Assembly: GCA_944359075.1 (NCBI GenBank)
Contig: CALVSR010000008.1
Location: forward strand, 1 to 36,408
Length of the DNA stretch: 36,408 bases
Source of the DNA: an uncultured Bacilli bacterium
GTDB lineage: Bacteria; Bacillota_I; Bacilli_A; RF39; UBA660
Direction of reading: 5' to 3'
The notes below the pieces were generated by a model. That model saw nothing but the letters and a program-made list of their open reading frames with translations. It ran no database searches and was not told where the DNA came from. Of this stretch, positions 16,636 to 25,230 are shown piece by piece (position 1 is the stretch's first letter; the number at the start of each line of letters is the position of its first letter). The position numbers and the translations under genes are program-made.

Positions 16636-17858
16636 ATCAATTATCAAAAAGAGTATAAAAAATATCTGATAGCTTCTATATTAGATGCAGCTAATAATAA
16701 AATAGCAAGTACCTCTTTTATAAGTGCTTTTGCTATCTATTTAGGATTGTCTAATTTTGCGATAGGTATTTATGCAGTATTAGATGTAATGACGAATGTG
16801 ATTCAAGTTTTCGCAGCACCACTTTTTTCTAGAATAGGTCAGTCCAAAAATGTAGTTTTAGTTAATTATACTATTTATAGGTTATCTTCTGTTTGTTTTG
16901 CATTAATTCCTTTTATTTCTAATGATATTAATATTAGAACTTTTTGGTTTTTTGTGTTTGCTTCTGTCTATGCCATTACTGGAGAACTTGGGTATATTAC
17001 ATTTGTTAATTGGAGAATGACTCTGTTAAAGAAAGAAGATAGGACTAAATTTGCAGCTATTAGAAATATTTATAAAAATACAGTAGTAATGTGTTTTAGT
17101 TTATTGATGGGAGTCGTTTTAGATCAATTTACAAAAGTGGGATATGAGTTATATGGTTTTATTATTTTATTTATTATTGTGTTTATGATTGCTTTTATCG
17201 ATATTTTTATTAGGATCAAGACTTATAAACCAAAGATTGATGATAGACCAATTAGCATAAAAGAAAATATTTTGTTACCTGCAAAGGATAAAGATTTTAG
17301 GAAAATACTTGTAATAGGTGGACTTAATAGATTTGCTTATGGAATTGGTATTATGTATTTGAATGTTTATTTATTAAGATATTTACAAATTAGTTATTTA
17401 TATTATAGCTTTTTGAATCTTATAATTTGTTTATCAGAAGCATTTTTTAGTAAGCTATGGGCTAAACGAGCTAATGGTAGAAATTGGAATCAAGTGTTGT
17501 TACCAATGTGTTTTATTTTTATTCTTTCATTTTTGTCTTTATTATTATTAGATAGTTCTATTTTAGTTTATATTTTACCCATTATATATATATATTATTT
17601 GGGTTAGGAAATAGTGCTTATGAAATTTTTGATCATGTCGCTATATATGAGTATTCAAAAGATAATTATCAAACCTCTTATGTAACATTTGAACGATTTA
17701 TAGAAGGGTTGGTAACTATGCTATTACCTATACTTTCTTATACTATATTAGGAGAAAGTGATTATTGTATAAAAATAACTTTTTTGATTTCAGTTATTGC
17801 ATATCTAAGCTTATTTATTTATACTAACATTAGGAAGCATTCTTTTAATAAAAAGTAA
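16636..17858 (+). pseudogene. MFS-type transporter gene, decayed (lost start codon and frameshift)
   Basis: A continuous hydrophobic protein can be read from 16636 in one frame to 17607 and then, after a shift inside a TA-dinucleotide tract (17584-17595), in another frame to the TAA at 17856-17858 (GLGNSAYEIFDHVAIYEYS ... NIRKHSFNKK). Several membrane helices and an MFS-like N-terminal half (ASILDAANNKIASTSF ... LFSRIGQSK) are visible. At the expected start, three bases after AGGTGG (16627-16632), the codon is ATC rather than ATG, and no ATG occurs in frame before the first helices. One extra TA unit explains the shift. Both lesions suggest a non-functional transporter of unknown substrate. 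A sequencing error is possible at the TA tract but less so at the start. Confidence 0.75.
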
Positions 17859-17887
17859 TTTACACTCAAAAGTGAGGAGAAATTTAT

Positions 17888-18343
17888 ATGGGAAGATTCA
17901 GTGAAATTCATAAAAGTATATTTGGACGATTAACAACATCATCAAAAGATACGCAAGAAAATCATGAGGAAGCAAGTATTGATATCAAGGAAAGAAATGG
18001 TAGAGATTTTGGTGATTTAGCAACTAGTGTTGTTAAGGTTAATCAACGAATGGGAATTTGGAAAGTTCAAAGAGAGAAAAAGAAAAAAATTTATCAAGCA
18101 TACTCTGAATATATAGAATGTTTGGAAGCTTCTTTAAGACATATAACGAATGATTCTGAAAGATATGATATAGAACAACAAATAAAAAATTTAAAACAAA
18201 CGCAACAACAGTTTTATGTTCCTACATTATTAGAAGGTTCTAGATATGATTTATTCAAGAATCAAGAAGAATTGAAAGATACTTTAGAAAACTCTTCTTT
18301 TGAACTTGTTAAAAGAATTGGTAGTAGAATTCAAAAAAATTAA
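17888..18343 (+). CDS. Charged helical protein of unknown function, 151 aa
   Basis: No family recognised. The N-terminal 50 residues are polar and probably disordered; residues 55-110 are Lys/Glu/Gln-rich helices with coiled-coil character (KVQREKKKKIYQAYSEYIE ... QQIKNLKQTQQQF). No membrane segment. RBS GAGGAG is 8 bases before the ATG. It sits between the decayed transporter gene and thiI, 33 bases before the latter, with no terminator between. Confidence 0.7.
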   Translation: MGRFSEIHKSIFGRLTTSSKDTQENHEEASIDIKERNGRDFGDLATSVVKVNQRMGIWKVQREKKKKIYQAYSEYIECLEASLRHITNDSERYDIEQQIKNLKQTQQQFYVPTLLEGSRYDLFKNQEELKDTLENSSFELVKRIGSRIQKN

Positions 18344-18376
18344 AAAAGTTTAAAAAATAGAAAGTTGGAGATAATA

Positions 18377-19561
18377 ATGGAGAGAGTAGTATTAATTAAA
18401 TATGGTGAACTAACTACCAAAAAGGGAAATCGTAAATTCTTTATTCAAACTTTATATCAAAATATTAAAAAGAAATTAAATGGACTTGATGTTAAAATTA
18501 GTCGAGATATTTCTCGTATGTATATCGAATTTTTAGATGATGAAATGGAGTTAGTTTTAAAAAAGTTAAATCAAGTATTTGGAATTCATACTTATCAAGT
18601 TGCCTATAAAATAGATACTGATATCGAAGCTATCAAAGAATTAGCAACAGACATTATGAAAGAAAAAGTTGGTACTTTTAAGGTAGAAACAAAGCGAGCT
18701 AATAAGAATTTTCCTATCCCAAGTACAGAATTTAGTAGACAACTTGGTGGTTTGATTTTAAAAAATAATTCTAATTTAAAAGTAGATGTTCATCATCCTA
18801 ATACTACTTTAACAGTGGAGATTCTAGATCGTTATACTTATTTATATACAGATATCTATTATGGTCTTGGTGGATATCCAGTTGGAGTACAATCGAAAGG
18901 AATGCTTATGCTTAGTGGTGGAATTGATTCTCCTGTTGCTGGATATTTGGCTTTAAAGCGTGGTGTTAGAATAGATGCTGTCTATTTTGAAGCGATTCCT
19001 CATACTAGTTTAGAGGCCAGAAATAAAGTAATTGAATTATCCAGAAAATTATGTCAATATACAGATACTATTAAATTACATATTGTACCTTTTACTAATA
19101 TTCAAGAAGCTATTTATAAAGAGTGTAATCCTGAATACTGTATTACTATTATGCGCAGAATGATGTATCGTATTATGGAAAGACTTGCAAAAAGAAATAA
19201 AGGTCTTGTGATTATTAATGGGGAAAGTATTGGACAAGTTGCTTCTCAAACCTTAACTAGTATGTCTGTGATCAATGCTGTTACCAATATGCCTGTTATT
19301 CGACCTGTTGCTTGTTTGGATAAATTAGAGATCATTGATCTTGCTAAAAAAATAGATACTTATGATATTAGTATATTACCCTATGAAGATTGTTGTACTG
19401 TTTTTGTACCAAAACATCCAGTTATCAATCCAAACCTCAAAGAGTGTTTATTGAATGAAGAAAAATTTGATTATGAACAAATGATTGAAGATACTGTTAA
19501 TCATGTACAAACTATGATTATTCAAGAAAACAATCCAGAAGAATTTAGTAATTTATTATAA
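18377..19561 (+). CDS. thiI: tRNA 4-thiouridine synthetase ThiI
   Basis: Activates U8 of tRNA with ATP and inserts sulfur delivered by a cysteine desulfurase; in some bacteria it also supplies thiazole sulfur for thiamine. The 394-residue protein starts MERVVLIKYGELTTKKGNR (ferredoxin-like domain), has a THUMP domain around 60-165, then the PP-loop SGGIDSP (180-186) and a conserved Cys pair in YEDCCTVFVPKHP. There is no C-terminal rhodanese domain, as in Bacillus ThiI and unlike E. coli. The ATG at 18377 is chosen because TTGGAG is 6 bases upstream and the family begins there. Its likely partner is the desulfurase at 15501. Confidence 0.95.
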   Translation: MERVVLIKYGELTTKKGNRKFFIQTLYQNIKKKLNGLDVKISRDISRMYIEFLDDEMELVLKKLNQVFGIHTYQVAYKIDTDIEAIKELATDIMKEKVGTFKVETKRANKNFPIPSTEFSRQLGGLILKNNSNLKVDVHHPNTTLTVEILDRYTYLYTDIYYGLGGYPVGVQSKGMLMLSGGIDSPVAGYLALKRGVRIDAVYFEAIPHTSLEARNKVIELSRKLCQYTDTIKLHIVPFTNIQEAIYKECNPEYCITIMRRMMYRIMERLAKRNKGLVIINGESIGQVASQTLTSMSVINAVTNMPVIRPVACLDKLEIIDLAKKIDTYDISILPYEDCCTVFVPKHPVINPNLKECLLNEEKFDYEQMIEDTVNHVQTMIIQENNPEEFSNLL

Positions 19562-19595
19562 AAAATAAAAGGTAAAAATTACCATAGCAAATTAT

Positions 19596-19624
19596 GTATG
19601 AATTGGAGAATTTTTCACATTCTA
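19596..19624 (+). promoter_or_regulatory. Probable sigma-G (forespore) promoter of the SASP gene
   Basis: GTATG (19596-19600), 17 bases, CATTCTA (19618-19624). Both elements fit the sigma-G consensus (GHATR and CATWHTA); alpha/beta SASP genes are classic sigma-G targets. A small GGTAA/TTACC hairpin (19571-19583) lies just upstream, with no T-run. Confidence 0.65.
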
Positions 19625-19647
19625 TTAGTGTATAGGAGGTGAAACAA

Positions 19648-19863
19648 ATGAACCAAAATTCAAATAAATCTTCAATGAAGATGAGAGTACCAGGAGCTAA
19701 ACAAGCTATCGATAAAATGAAATACGAAATCGCTAACGAATTCGGTGTAGCTTTAGGTGCTGATACTACTTCTCGTGCTAATGGTAGCGTTGGTGGTGAA
19801 ATTACTAGACGTTTAGTTCAATCAGGAATGAACAATATTAGCGGAAGTTACCAAAATAAATAA
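19648..19863 (+). CDS. Alpha/beta-type small acid-soluble spore protein (SASP)
   Basis: A 71-residue protein that coats spore DNA and protects it from UV and heat. The central family block is intact: [18 protein letters not shown], where the GPR protease cuts between Glu and Ile, followed by the second conserved block [16 protein letters not shown]. Start at ATG 19648 after a perfect AGGAGGTG RBS (19634-19641). Expression should be forespore-specific from the sigma-G-type promoter upstream. Its presence with SpoIVA and SpoVIF indicates true endospore formation. Codon use is conspicuously optimised, fitting a very abundant protein. Confidence 0.96.
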   Translation: MNQNSNKSSMKMRVPGAKQAIDKMKYEIANEFGVALGADTTSRANGSVGGEITRRLVQSGMNNISGSYQNK

Positions 19864-19896
19864 GTAAAGTGTTAATATAATGATATATTGATTCTT

Positions 19897-19931
19897 AAAA
19901 GATAGGTGAAATTCCTATCTTTTGTGTTTTC
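19897..19931 (+). terminator. Intrinsic terminator of the SASP gene
   Basis: AAAAGATAGG (19897-19906) pairs with CCTATCTTTT (19914-19923), followed by a T-rich run. The following 19932-20142 is AT-rich with no gene or motif that I can support. Confidence 0.85.
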
Positions 19932-20142
19932 TTCTAAAATATGGCGATTTTTTGGTTCTCTTTTTATAAGTTCTTAAATGTCGTTGTATCTTTATTTTTA
20001 AAGGTTTGCAACATTTTTATTTTTGGAAGATATTCACATAAATTTTTGGGATTTCTTATGTTTTTACTTTCAAAAATAGTAAATTAGTAGTAAAAATTAT
20101 ATATTTATTGTAGATTTAAATATTATTAAAGTTTAGATAAGG

Positions 20143-20221
20143 AATTTTTGGTGGCATAATAATAGCTGTGCACTAATAAGCGAGACTGGTAATGTAGCCA
20201 CTAAATTTTCCACCATAAATT
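20143..20221. other. Long-range stem-loop of unknown role (possible structured RNA)
   Basis: AATTTTTGGTGG (20143-20154) pairs with CCACCATAAATT (20210-20221), 11 of 12 positions, enclosing 55 bases that are much less AT-rich than the surrounding spacer and contain further short complementarities. It begins 12 bases beyond the stop of the minus-strand gene at 20233. Neither strand has the T-run of a terminator, and it does not match a tRNA or a riboswitch class I know. It may be a small RNA, an mRNA 3' element or remains of a mobile sequence. Confidence 0.45.
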
Positions 20222-20232
20222 ATATTAAAAAA

Positions 20233-20856
20233 TTATTTACAATTTTTATCATATCTTACTAAACTTTTAATCAAACTTTTTACGGATTCTTCCATCTTAT
20301 CTTCGTAATATGGAATTACTTTACTCCCGCATTCATGACGTAAATTTTCTAAAACTTCTTGAAAGCGTCTATAATCGCATATCACTTCATAATCGGAGTA
20401 CCCTATTGTATGACGATATCTCTCATGTGGAACTTGTAATAAACCTTGACATGGACGATATTGTACTGGAAGCATACAACCTTCACCATTTTCTAGGATA
20501 CAAGGATTCCATTCAGTTGTCCATGAATAAATAGATTTATCATCTGCTCTACCACGTGGACGTAATATTAAGGTGTTTCTATCATCAGGAGATCCTGAAA
20601 TACAGATTAAACCCGTATTTAATATATTTTTCATATAATCGATATCACATATATCAAGAAAATCATATGGAGAAAAGATGCATGGAGCAGTGTGACAACA
20701 TTCTCCACAATTACTACACAATGTTGGATTACAAAATACTTCTTCTAAATTAGCATTATCTTGGGTCAATTCTTTGTAACCATATTTTCCTTGAACAAGA
20801 TTAATTATATTTTTTCTCTTCCATTCTAAATACTTCTTTTCATAGTTATTCATCAT
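20233..20856 (-). CDS. CxxCxxCC (YkgJ-type) zinc/iron-binding cluster protein
   Basis: A 207-residue protein with the family signature Cys47-x2-Cys50-x2-Cys53-Cys54, followed by Cys59, and a second group Cys119, Cys127, Cys136 in NPCILENGEGCMLPVQYRPC. Proteins of this family are predicted to bind zinc or an iron-sulfur cluster; the biochemical role is not established. There is no signal peptide or membrane helix. RBS AAGGAAGG precedes two consecutive ATG codons (20856 and 20853), either of which could be used. It is transcribed alone, opposite to its neighbours. The intergenic region to 21026 holds no other recognisable feature. Confidence 0.85.
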   Translation of the reverse strand: MMNNYEKKYLEWKRKNIINLVQGKYGYKELTQDNANLEEVFCNPTLCSNCGECCHTAPCIFSPYDFLDICDIDYMKNILNTGLICISGSPDDRNTLILRPRGRADDKSIYSWTTEWNPCILENGEGCMLPVQYRPCQGLLQVPHERYRHTIGYSDYEVICDYRRFQEVLENLRHECGSKVIPYYEDKMEESVKSLIKSLVRYDKNCK

Positions 20857-21026
20857 ATTTACCTTCCTTATATTAATTTAACAAAAATAAAATTTTATAA
20901 TAATTTCTTTTTATAGCTTGCTATTATACTACTATTTGGATTTATGTCAAGTTTTAAAATGATGTGTGTCTATTTTATGAAAGCTAGCTCACTTGTAAAA
21001 GTTATAGGGATAGTTTTATAAAATAC

Positions 21027-21055
21027 TTTCAAAAAAAAATCTTGTATAGTATAAT
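21027..21055 (+). promoter_or_regulatory. Sigma-A promoter of the first acetate kinase gene
   Basis: TTTCAA (21027-21032), 17 bases, TATAAT (21050-21055). The AAGGAGAG RBS follows before the GTG start at 21076. Confidence 0.6.
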
Positions 21056-21075
21056 AAATAAAAGGAGAGATATTT

Positions 21076-22263
21076 GTGAAGATTTTATCTGTTAATGCTG
21101 GTAGTTCTACTTTAAAATTTCGTTTATATGAAATGCCAGAAGAAAGTGTATTAATGAAAGGTACTATGGAGCGTATTGGGTTAGATGGTTCTAATCTTAG
21201 TATCCGAATTGGGGATGAAAAGATTCAAAGAGATGTTGTGCTTCAAAATCATGCCGATGCTGTGAATGTATTATTAAAAGAACTATTAGACCAAGGAGTG
21301 ATATCCTCTTTGGAGGAAATTAAGGCAGTTGGTCATCGTATTGTACATGGTGGTAATTTATATTCTAGTAGTGTGGTTATGAATGATCGTGTCATTCATG
21401 AAATTGAAAATATTTCGGATTTGGCACCACTTCATAATCCAGCTAATTTAATTGGTGTTCGAGCATTTACGGAAGCAATTCCAACCGCTGTTCAAGTAGG
21501 ATGTTTTGATACTGCTTTTCATCAAACACTAAAGGAAGCTGACTATTTATATCCAATCCCTTACGAATGGTATGTTAAATATCATATTCGTAAATATGGA
21601 TTCCATGGACTTAGTCATAAGTTTATTACGGAGAAAATGACAACTATTTTGAAAAAAAATCCTAATTTAATTATCTGTCATATTGGAAATGGAGCTAGTA
21701 TTTCTGCTATTAGAGAAGGAAAAAGTATAGATACTTCGATGGGATTTACTCCTAATGCGGGAATTATGATGGGAACGCGTAGTGGGGATATTGATTATAC
21801 TTTGATTTCTTATGCTATGAAGAAAACGGGTTATAATTTAGATAAGATTGATAGTATATTAAATCGTGAAAGTGGTTTAGAAGGAATTGCTGGTATGAGT
21901 GATTTAAGAGACTTAGATCGTGCTTTTGAGGCTGGAGAAGAGAAAGTAAAACTGGCTTTTGATATGTATACGAATAAGATTGTGGATTATATTGCTAAGT
22001 ACTTTATGAAATTAGAAGGAAAAGTAGATGCCATTTGTTTTACAGCTGGTGGTGGAGAAAATGATACGATTATTCGTGCAGAAGTTTTGAAGAAGTTAGG
22101 TGCTATTGGTGTAATGTTAGATGCAGAGAAGAATGATAGTATGATTGTTCGTAAAGGTATGGAAGGAATTATTACGACTGATGATTCTAAGATTCCTGTA
22201 TATGTAGTAGCAACAGATGAGGAATTAATGATTGCTCGAGATGCATTTGCGCTTCTAGGTTAA
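21076..22263 (+). CDS. ackA: Acetate kinase, first of two tandem copies
   Basis: Makes ATP and acetate from acetyl phosphate and ADP. The 395-residue ASKHA-fold protein begins MKILSVNAGSSTLKF and shows HRIVHGG, LAPLHNPANL, CFDTAFHQT (catalytic Asp), YGFHGLSHKF, GNGASISA, MGFTPNAGIMMGTRSGDID and CFTAGGGEN. The last motif is normally G-[IV]-G-E-N; here it reads G-G-G-E-N, and NAG replaces the usual LEG/LAG, so this copy has drifted slightly, though all catalytic positions I can place are present. GTG start with strong RBS. It has its own promoter and terminator, separating it from the second copy. Confidence 0.95.
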   Translation: MKILSVNAGSSTLKFRLYEMPEESVLMKGTMERIGLDGSNLSIRIGDEKIQRDVVLQNHADAVNVLLKELLDQGVISSLEEIKAVGHRIVHGGNLYSSSVVMNDRVIHEIENISDLAPLHNPANLIGVRAFTEAIPTAVQVGCFDTAFHQTLKEADYLYPIPYEWYVKYHIRKYGFHGLSHKFITEKMTTILKKNPNLIICHIGNGASISAIREGKSIDTSMGFTPNAGIMMGTRSGDIDYTLISYAMKKTGYNLDKIDSILNRESGLEGIAGMSDLRDLDRAFEAGEEKVKLAFDMYTNKIVDYIAKYFMKLEGKVDAICFTAGGGENDTIIRAEVLKKLGAIGVMLDAEKNDSMIVRKGMEGIITTDDSKIPVYVVATDEELMIARDAFALLG

Positions 22264-22284
22264 AATAAAATGGATGAAATAAAA

Positions 22285-22345
22285 CAAGAGGTATCCATTT
22301 GATATCTTTTATATGTGAAGGGAATTAAATTCTCTTTTTTTTCTT
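22285..22345 (+). terminator. Two consecutive terminator hairpins after the first ackA
   Basis: A first imperfect hairpin near 22285-22312 (stem around GGTATC/GATATC) ends in T's. A second, GGGAAT (22320-22325), loop TAA, ATTCTC (22329-22334), is followed by eight T's and is the better terminator. Confidence 0.7.
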
Positions 22346-22388
22346 TTCTTTTTAGTGTATAATAAGGATGTTAGAAAGAAGGAAAATT

Positions 22389-23570
22389 ATGAAAATAATG
22401 TCTATTAATGCGGGGAGTAGTTCTTTAAAGTTTAGTTTGTTCGAAATGAACGAAAAGAACTGTATTGCTTCTGGCTATTTTGAAAGAGTAGGGTTACCTG
22501 GAAGTTTTTATACTATTAAATATAACGGGGAAAAAATTCGAGAAGAGGTAGATATGCCAAACCATACAGTAGCAGTAGAAGTACTATTAGATCGTTTAAT
22601 ATCTATTGGTATTATTCAAGATTTATCTGAAATTGATGGTATTGGTCATCGTTTAGTACACGGTGGGGATAAATATAAATCTAGTGTTAGAATTACAGAT
22701 GAAGTAGTAGAAGATTTAAGAAAATATTCAGAGCTTGCACCACTTCATAATCCAGCTAATATTCTAGGAATAGAAGCAATTCAAAAAGCCCTTCCTAGTG
22801 TACCAATGGTAGGAGTTTTTGATACGGCTTTTCACCAAACCATGGATCCAGTGCAATATATTTATCCTGTACCTTATGAATGGTATACTAAGTATGGAGT
22901 TCGTAAATATGGTTTCCATGGAACTAGCCACTGTTACATTAGTAAACAGATTCCGAGGTTATTAGGAACAGAAGAATATAAAGCTATTATCTGTCACTTG
23001 GGTAGTGGTGGTAGTATCTCTGCTGTTCAAAATGGAAAATGTATCGATACTACAATGGGATTTACTCCACTTGCGGGCATTATGATGGGTACTCGCAGTG
23101 GGGATATTGATCCTTCTATTATTCCTTTTATGATGCAAAAAGAAGATAAAACCGTGGATGAAGTGATGGATGATTTAAATAAAAGATCTGGCTTTTTAGG
23201 TGTAAGCCAAACTGCTAGCGATTTTAGGGATATTTATGTAGGAATTACTTCTGGTAATGAGCAATGTCAATTGGCTTTTGATAAATATGTTCAAACTGTA
23301 GTAAACTACATTGCTCAATATTATGTAGAATTAGGCGGAGCCGATATTATTTGCTTTACAGCAGGAGTAGGTGAGAATGCTTCCGAAGCTAGAATGGCGA
23401 TTATGGAAAAACTTACTTGTTTAGGTGTTAAAATCGATTTAGAGAAAAATCAAATTCGTGGTAAAGAAGTTAAAATTAGCAGTGATGATTCTAATATTGT
23501 TTGTTATGTTGTGCCAACGAATGAGGAATTAATGATTGCGGAAGATACATTAACTCTTATTGGAGAATAG
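22389..23570 (+). CDS. ackA: Acetate kinase, second of two tandem copies
   Basis: A 393-residue paralogue of the gene just upstream, with consensus motifs throughout: MSINAGSSSLKFSLFEM, HRLVHGG, LAPLHNPANI, VFDTAFHQT, YGFHGTSH, GSGGSISA, MGFTPLAGIMMGTRSGDIDP and CFTAGVGEN. The ATG at 22389 is preferred over 22368 because AAGGA lies 6 bases upstream and a TATAAT box (22358-22363) would place the transcript start beyond 22368. Closer to consensus than copy one, so it may be the main enzyme. No phosphotransacetylase gene is in the window. nrnA starts 16 bases after its stop and is probably co-transcribed. Confidence 0.95.
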   Translation: MKIMSINAGSSSLKFSLFEMNEKNCIASGYFERVGLPGSFYTIKYNGEKIREEVDMPNHTVAVEVLLDRLISIGIIQDLSEIDGIGHRLVHGGDKYKSSVRITDEVVEDLRKYSELAPLHNPANILGIEAIQKALPSVPMVGVFDTAFHQTMDPVQYIYPVPYEWYTKYGVRKYGFHGTSHCYISKQIPRLLGTEEYKAIICHLGSGGSISAVQNGKCIDTTMGFTPLAGIMMGTRSGDIDPSIIPFMMQKEDKTVDEVMDDLNKRSGFLGVSQTASDFRDIYVGITSGNEQCQLAFDKYVQTVVNYIAQYYVELGGADIICFTAGVGENASEARMAIMEKLTCLGVKIDLEKNQIRGKEVKISSDDSNIVCYVVPTNEELMIAEDTLTLIGE

Positions 23571-23586
23571 AATAGGATAAATTATT

Positions 23587-24537
23587 ATGTTTCGAAAAAT
23601 TTATAAAGCCATAAAAAAATATGATAATATTGTGATTGCTAGGCATGTTGGAGTAGATCCAGATGCTATGGCTAGTCAAATTGGTTTACGAGATTCGCTC
23701 CTTGCTACTTTTCCAAAGAAGAATGTTTTGGCAGTTGGGAATGGTGGCGGTAAGTTTTCTTATCTTGGTAAATTAGATCATTACGAGGGAGATGGAAAGA
23801 ATACTTTATTAATCGTGCTAGATACACCAGATCAAAAAAGAGTAGACTGTAATAATGTCGATCAGTTTGAGTATCGAATAAAAATAGATCATCATCCTTT
23901 TGTAGAAAGCTTTTGTGATATAGAACTTGTGAACGATAAAAGTTCCTCTACTTGTGAACTGATTATGGAAATGATTTATAAAACCAAATTGAAAGCTACA
24001 AAAGAAATCATGGAAAAATTATATCAAGGTCTAGTATCCGATACAAATCGTTTTATGTTTAATAACACCACAGCTAGTACTTTTTCGATTGTTAGTCAAG
24101 TTATAAAAGACTATAAATTAAGTGTATTTGAACTACATGCTGATCTATATATGAGACCACTTAAAGAAATTCGCTTACAAGGATATATGGCTCAAAATAT
24201 GAAAGTAACCGAATATGGTGTTGGTTATATCAAGATTACAGAAGAAGTACTAAATGATTTTGGAGCCGATGTTGCTAGTGGTGGAAACTTGATTAATAAT
24301 TTTAATTATATAGAGGAAATTTTAGTTTGGTTAGCCATTACAGAGGATACGAAAAATAATATTATTAAAATCAATATTCGTAGCCGTGGCCCTGTTATTA
24401 ATACAATAGCAGAAAAATATAATGGTGGTGGTCATAAAATGGCTAGCGGAGCTAAAGTGATGACTATGGATGAAGCAGAAAATCTGATTCAAGATTTAGA
24501 TGATGCTTGCAAAAGATATCTAGAATCTTTGGAATAA
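23587..24537 (+). CDS. nrnA: DHH/DHHA1 phosphoesterase NrnA (nanoRNase / pAp phosphatase)
   Basis: Degrades 2-5 nt RNA fragments and converts pAp to AMP; members of this family can also hydrolyse linear cyclic-dinucleotide products. The 316-residue protein has the metal-binding DHH motifs D-P-D-A (residues 26-29 in GVDPDAMAS), the Asp in VLDTPD, D-H-H-P, and the DHHA1 substrate loop GGGHKMASGAK near the C-terminus. Short linkers and the length match B. subtilis NrnA and not the longer GdpP. No membrane helices or PAS domain. Overlap-free spacing to engB (12 bases) suggests one operon with ackA2. Confidence 0.92.
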   Translation: MFRKIYKAIKKYDNIVIARHVGVDPDAMASQIGLRDSLLATFPKKNVLAVGNGGGKFSYLGKLDHYEGDGKNTLLIVLDTPDQKRVDCNNVDQFEYRIKIDHHPFVESFCDIELVNDKSSSTCELIMEMIYKTKLKATKEIMEKLYQGLVSDTNRFMFNNTTASTFSIVSQVIKDYKLSVFELHADLYMRPLKEIRLQGYMAQNMKVTEYGVGYIKITEEVLNDFGADVASGGNLINNFNYIEEILVWLAITEDTKNNIIKINIRSRGPVINTIAEKYNGGGHKMASGAKVMTMDEAENLIQDLDDACKRYLESLE

Positions 24538-24549
24538 TGAGGTGATAGG

Positions 24550-25143
24550 ATGAAAGTTACAGATGTTAATTTGGCAGTTCAAGCTGTTAGGAGAAGTCAA
24601 TATCCAGAAACAGATCTTCCAGAGTTTATGTTAGTAGGAAGAAGTAATGTTGGAAAAAGTAGTTTTATAAATACTTTGGTGGGAAGAAAAAATATTGCTT
24701 ATATTTCTGGTAAGCCTGGAAAAACACAAACTTTAAATTTCTATATCGTAAATCAAAGCTTTTATTTAGTAGATGTGCCTGGCTATGGTTATGCGGCAGT
24801 AAATAAAAAAACTCAAGAAAAATTTGGGAAAATGATTGAAGAATATTTAGAAAAAAGAGATGAGTTGATTCGTGTTTTTATGCTAGTTGACTTTCGTCAT
24901 AAACCAACGGAAGATGATAAATTAATGTATAACTTTTTGAAATATTATAATATTCCTGTAACAATTGTTGCCACTAAAGTAGATAAAGTTGGTTCTAGTA
25001 AAATGGAGAAAAATAAAAAATTAATTTTGGATACTTTAGATTTGGTTGTAGGTGATGATTTGGTATTGTTTTCCAGTGTTACAAAATTAGGAAAAGAAGA
25101 AATTTTAAAGAAAATAGAAGATTTGATAGTAGAAACTATATAA
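24550..25143 (+). CDS. engB: Ribosome biogenesis GTPase EngB (YsxC)
   Basis: A TRAFAC-class GTPase needed for late 50S subunit assembly. The 197-residue protein has G1 GRSNVGKSS, the G2-region Thr in [13 protein letters not shown]3 DVPGYGYA, G4 T-K-V-D-K and G5 F-S-S-V. Family length and the N-terminal basic segment ([15 protein letters not shown]) are typical. RBS GAGGTGAT precedes the ATG. It is last in the ackA2-nrnA-engB run and is closed by a strong terminator. Confidence 0.97.
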   Translation: MKVTDVNLAVQAVRRSQYPETDLPEFMLVGRSNVGKSSFINTLVGRKNIAYISGKPGKTQTLNFYIVNQSFYLVDVPGYGYAAVNKKTQEKFGKMIEEYLEKRDELIRVFMLVDFRHKPTEDDKLMYNFLKYYNIPVTIVATKVDKVGSSKMEKNKKLILDTLDLVVGDDLVLFSSVTKLGKEEILKKIEDLIVETI

Positions 25144-25155
25144 ATGATATCAACT

Positions 25156-25187
25156 AAAAAAGTTCATTCGAATATGAACTTTTTTGT
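25156..25187 (+). terminator. Intrinsic terminator of the ackA2-nrnA-engB run
   Basis: AAAAAAGTTCAT-type arm (AGTTCAT 25161-25167 preceded by A's) pairs with ATGAACT (25174-25180) followed by six T's. Confidence 0.88.
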
Positions 25188-25230
25188 TTCTTATTTTTTT
25201 TCTTTTCATATGGTATTATAGGTGATTATC

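Noticed and set aside
16747-17607. A complete 286-residue transporter starting at TTG
   Set aside because: Conserved membrane sequence continues in frame upstream of 16747 to the RBS, and in another frame downstream to 17858, so this is a fragment of a broken gene.
19571-19583. The GGTAA/TTACC hairpin after thiI as a terminator
   Set aside because: No T-run follows; the sequence after it is the SASP promoter region.
20143-20221. A tRNA or known riboswitch in the stem-loop
   Set aside because: No acceptor/T-loop GTTCRANYC pattern and no match to the riboswitch cores I can recall.
20310-20753. Two plus-strand reading frames of 65-74 residues
   Set aside because: Antisense to the CxxCxxCC gene, with no RBS and no recognisable protein features.
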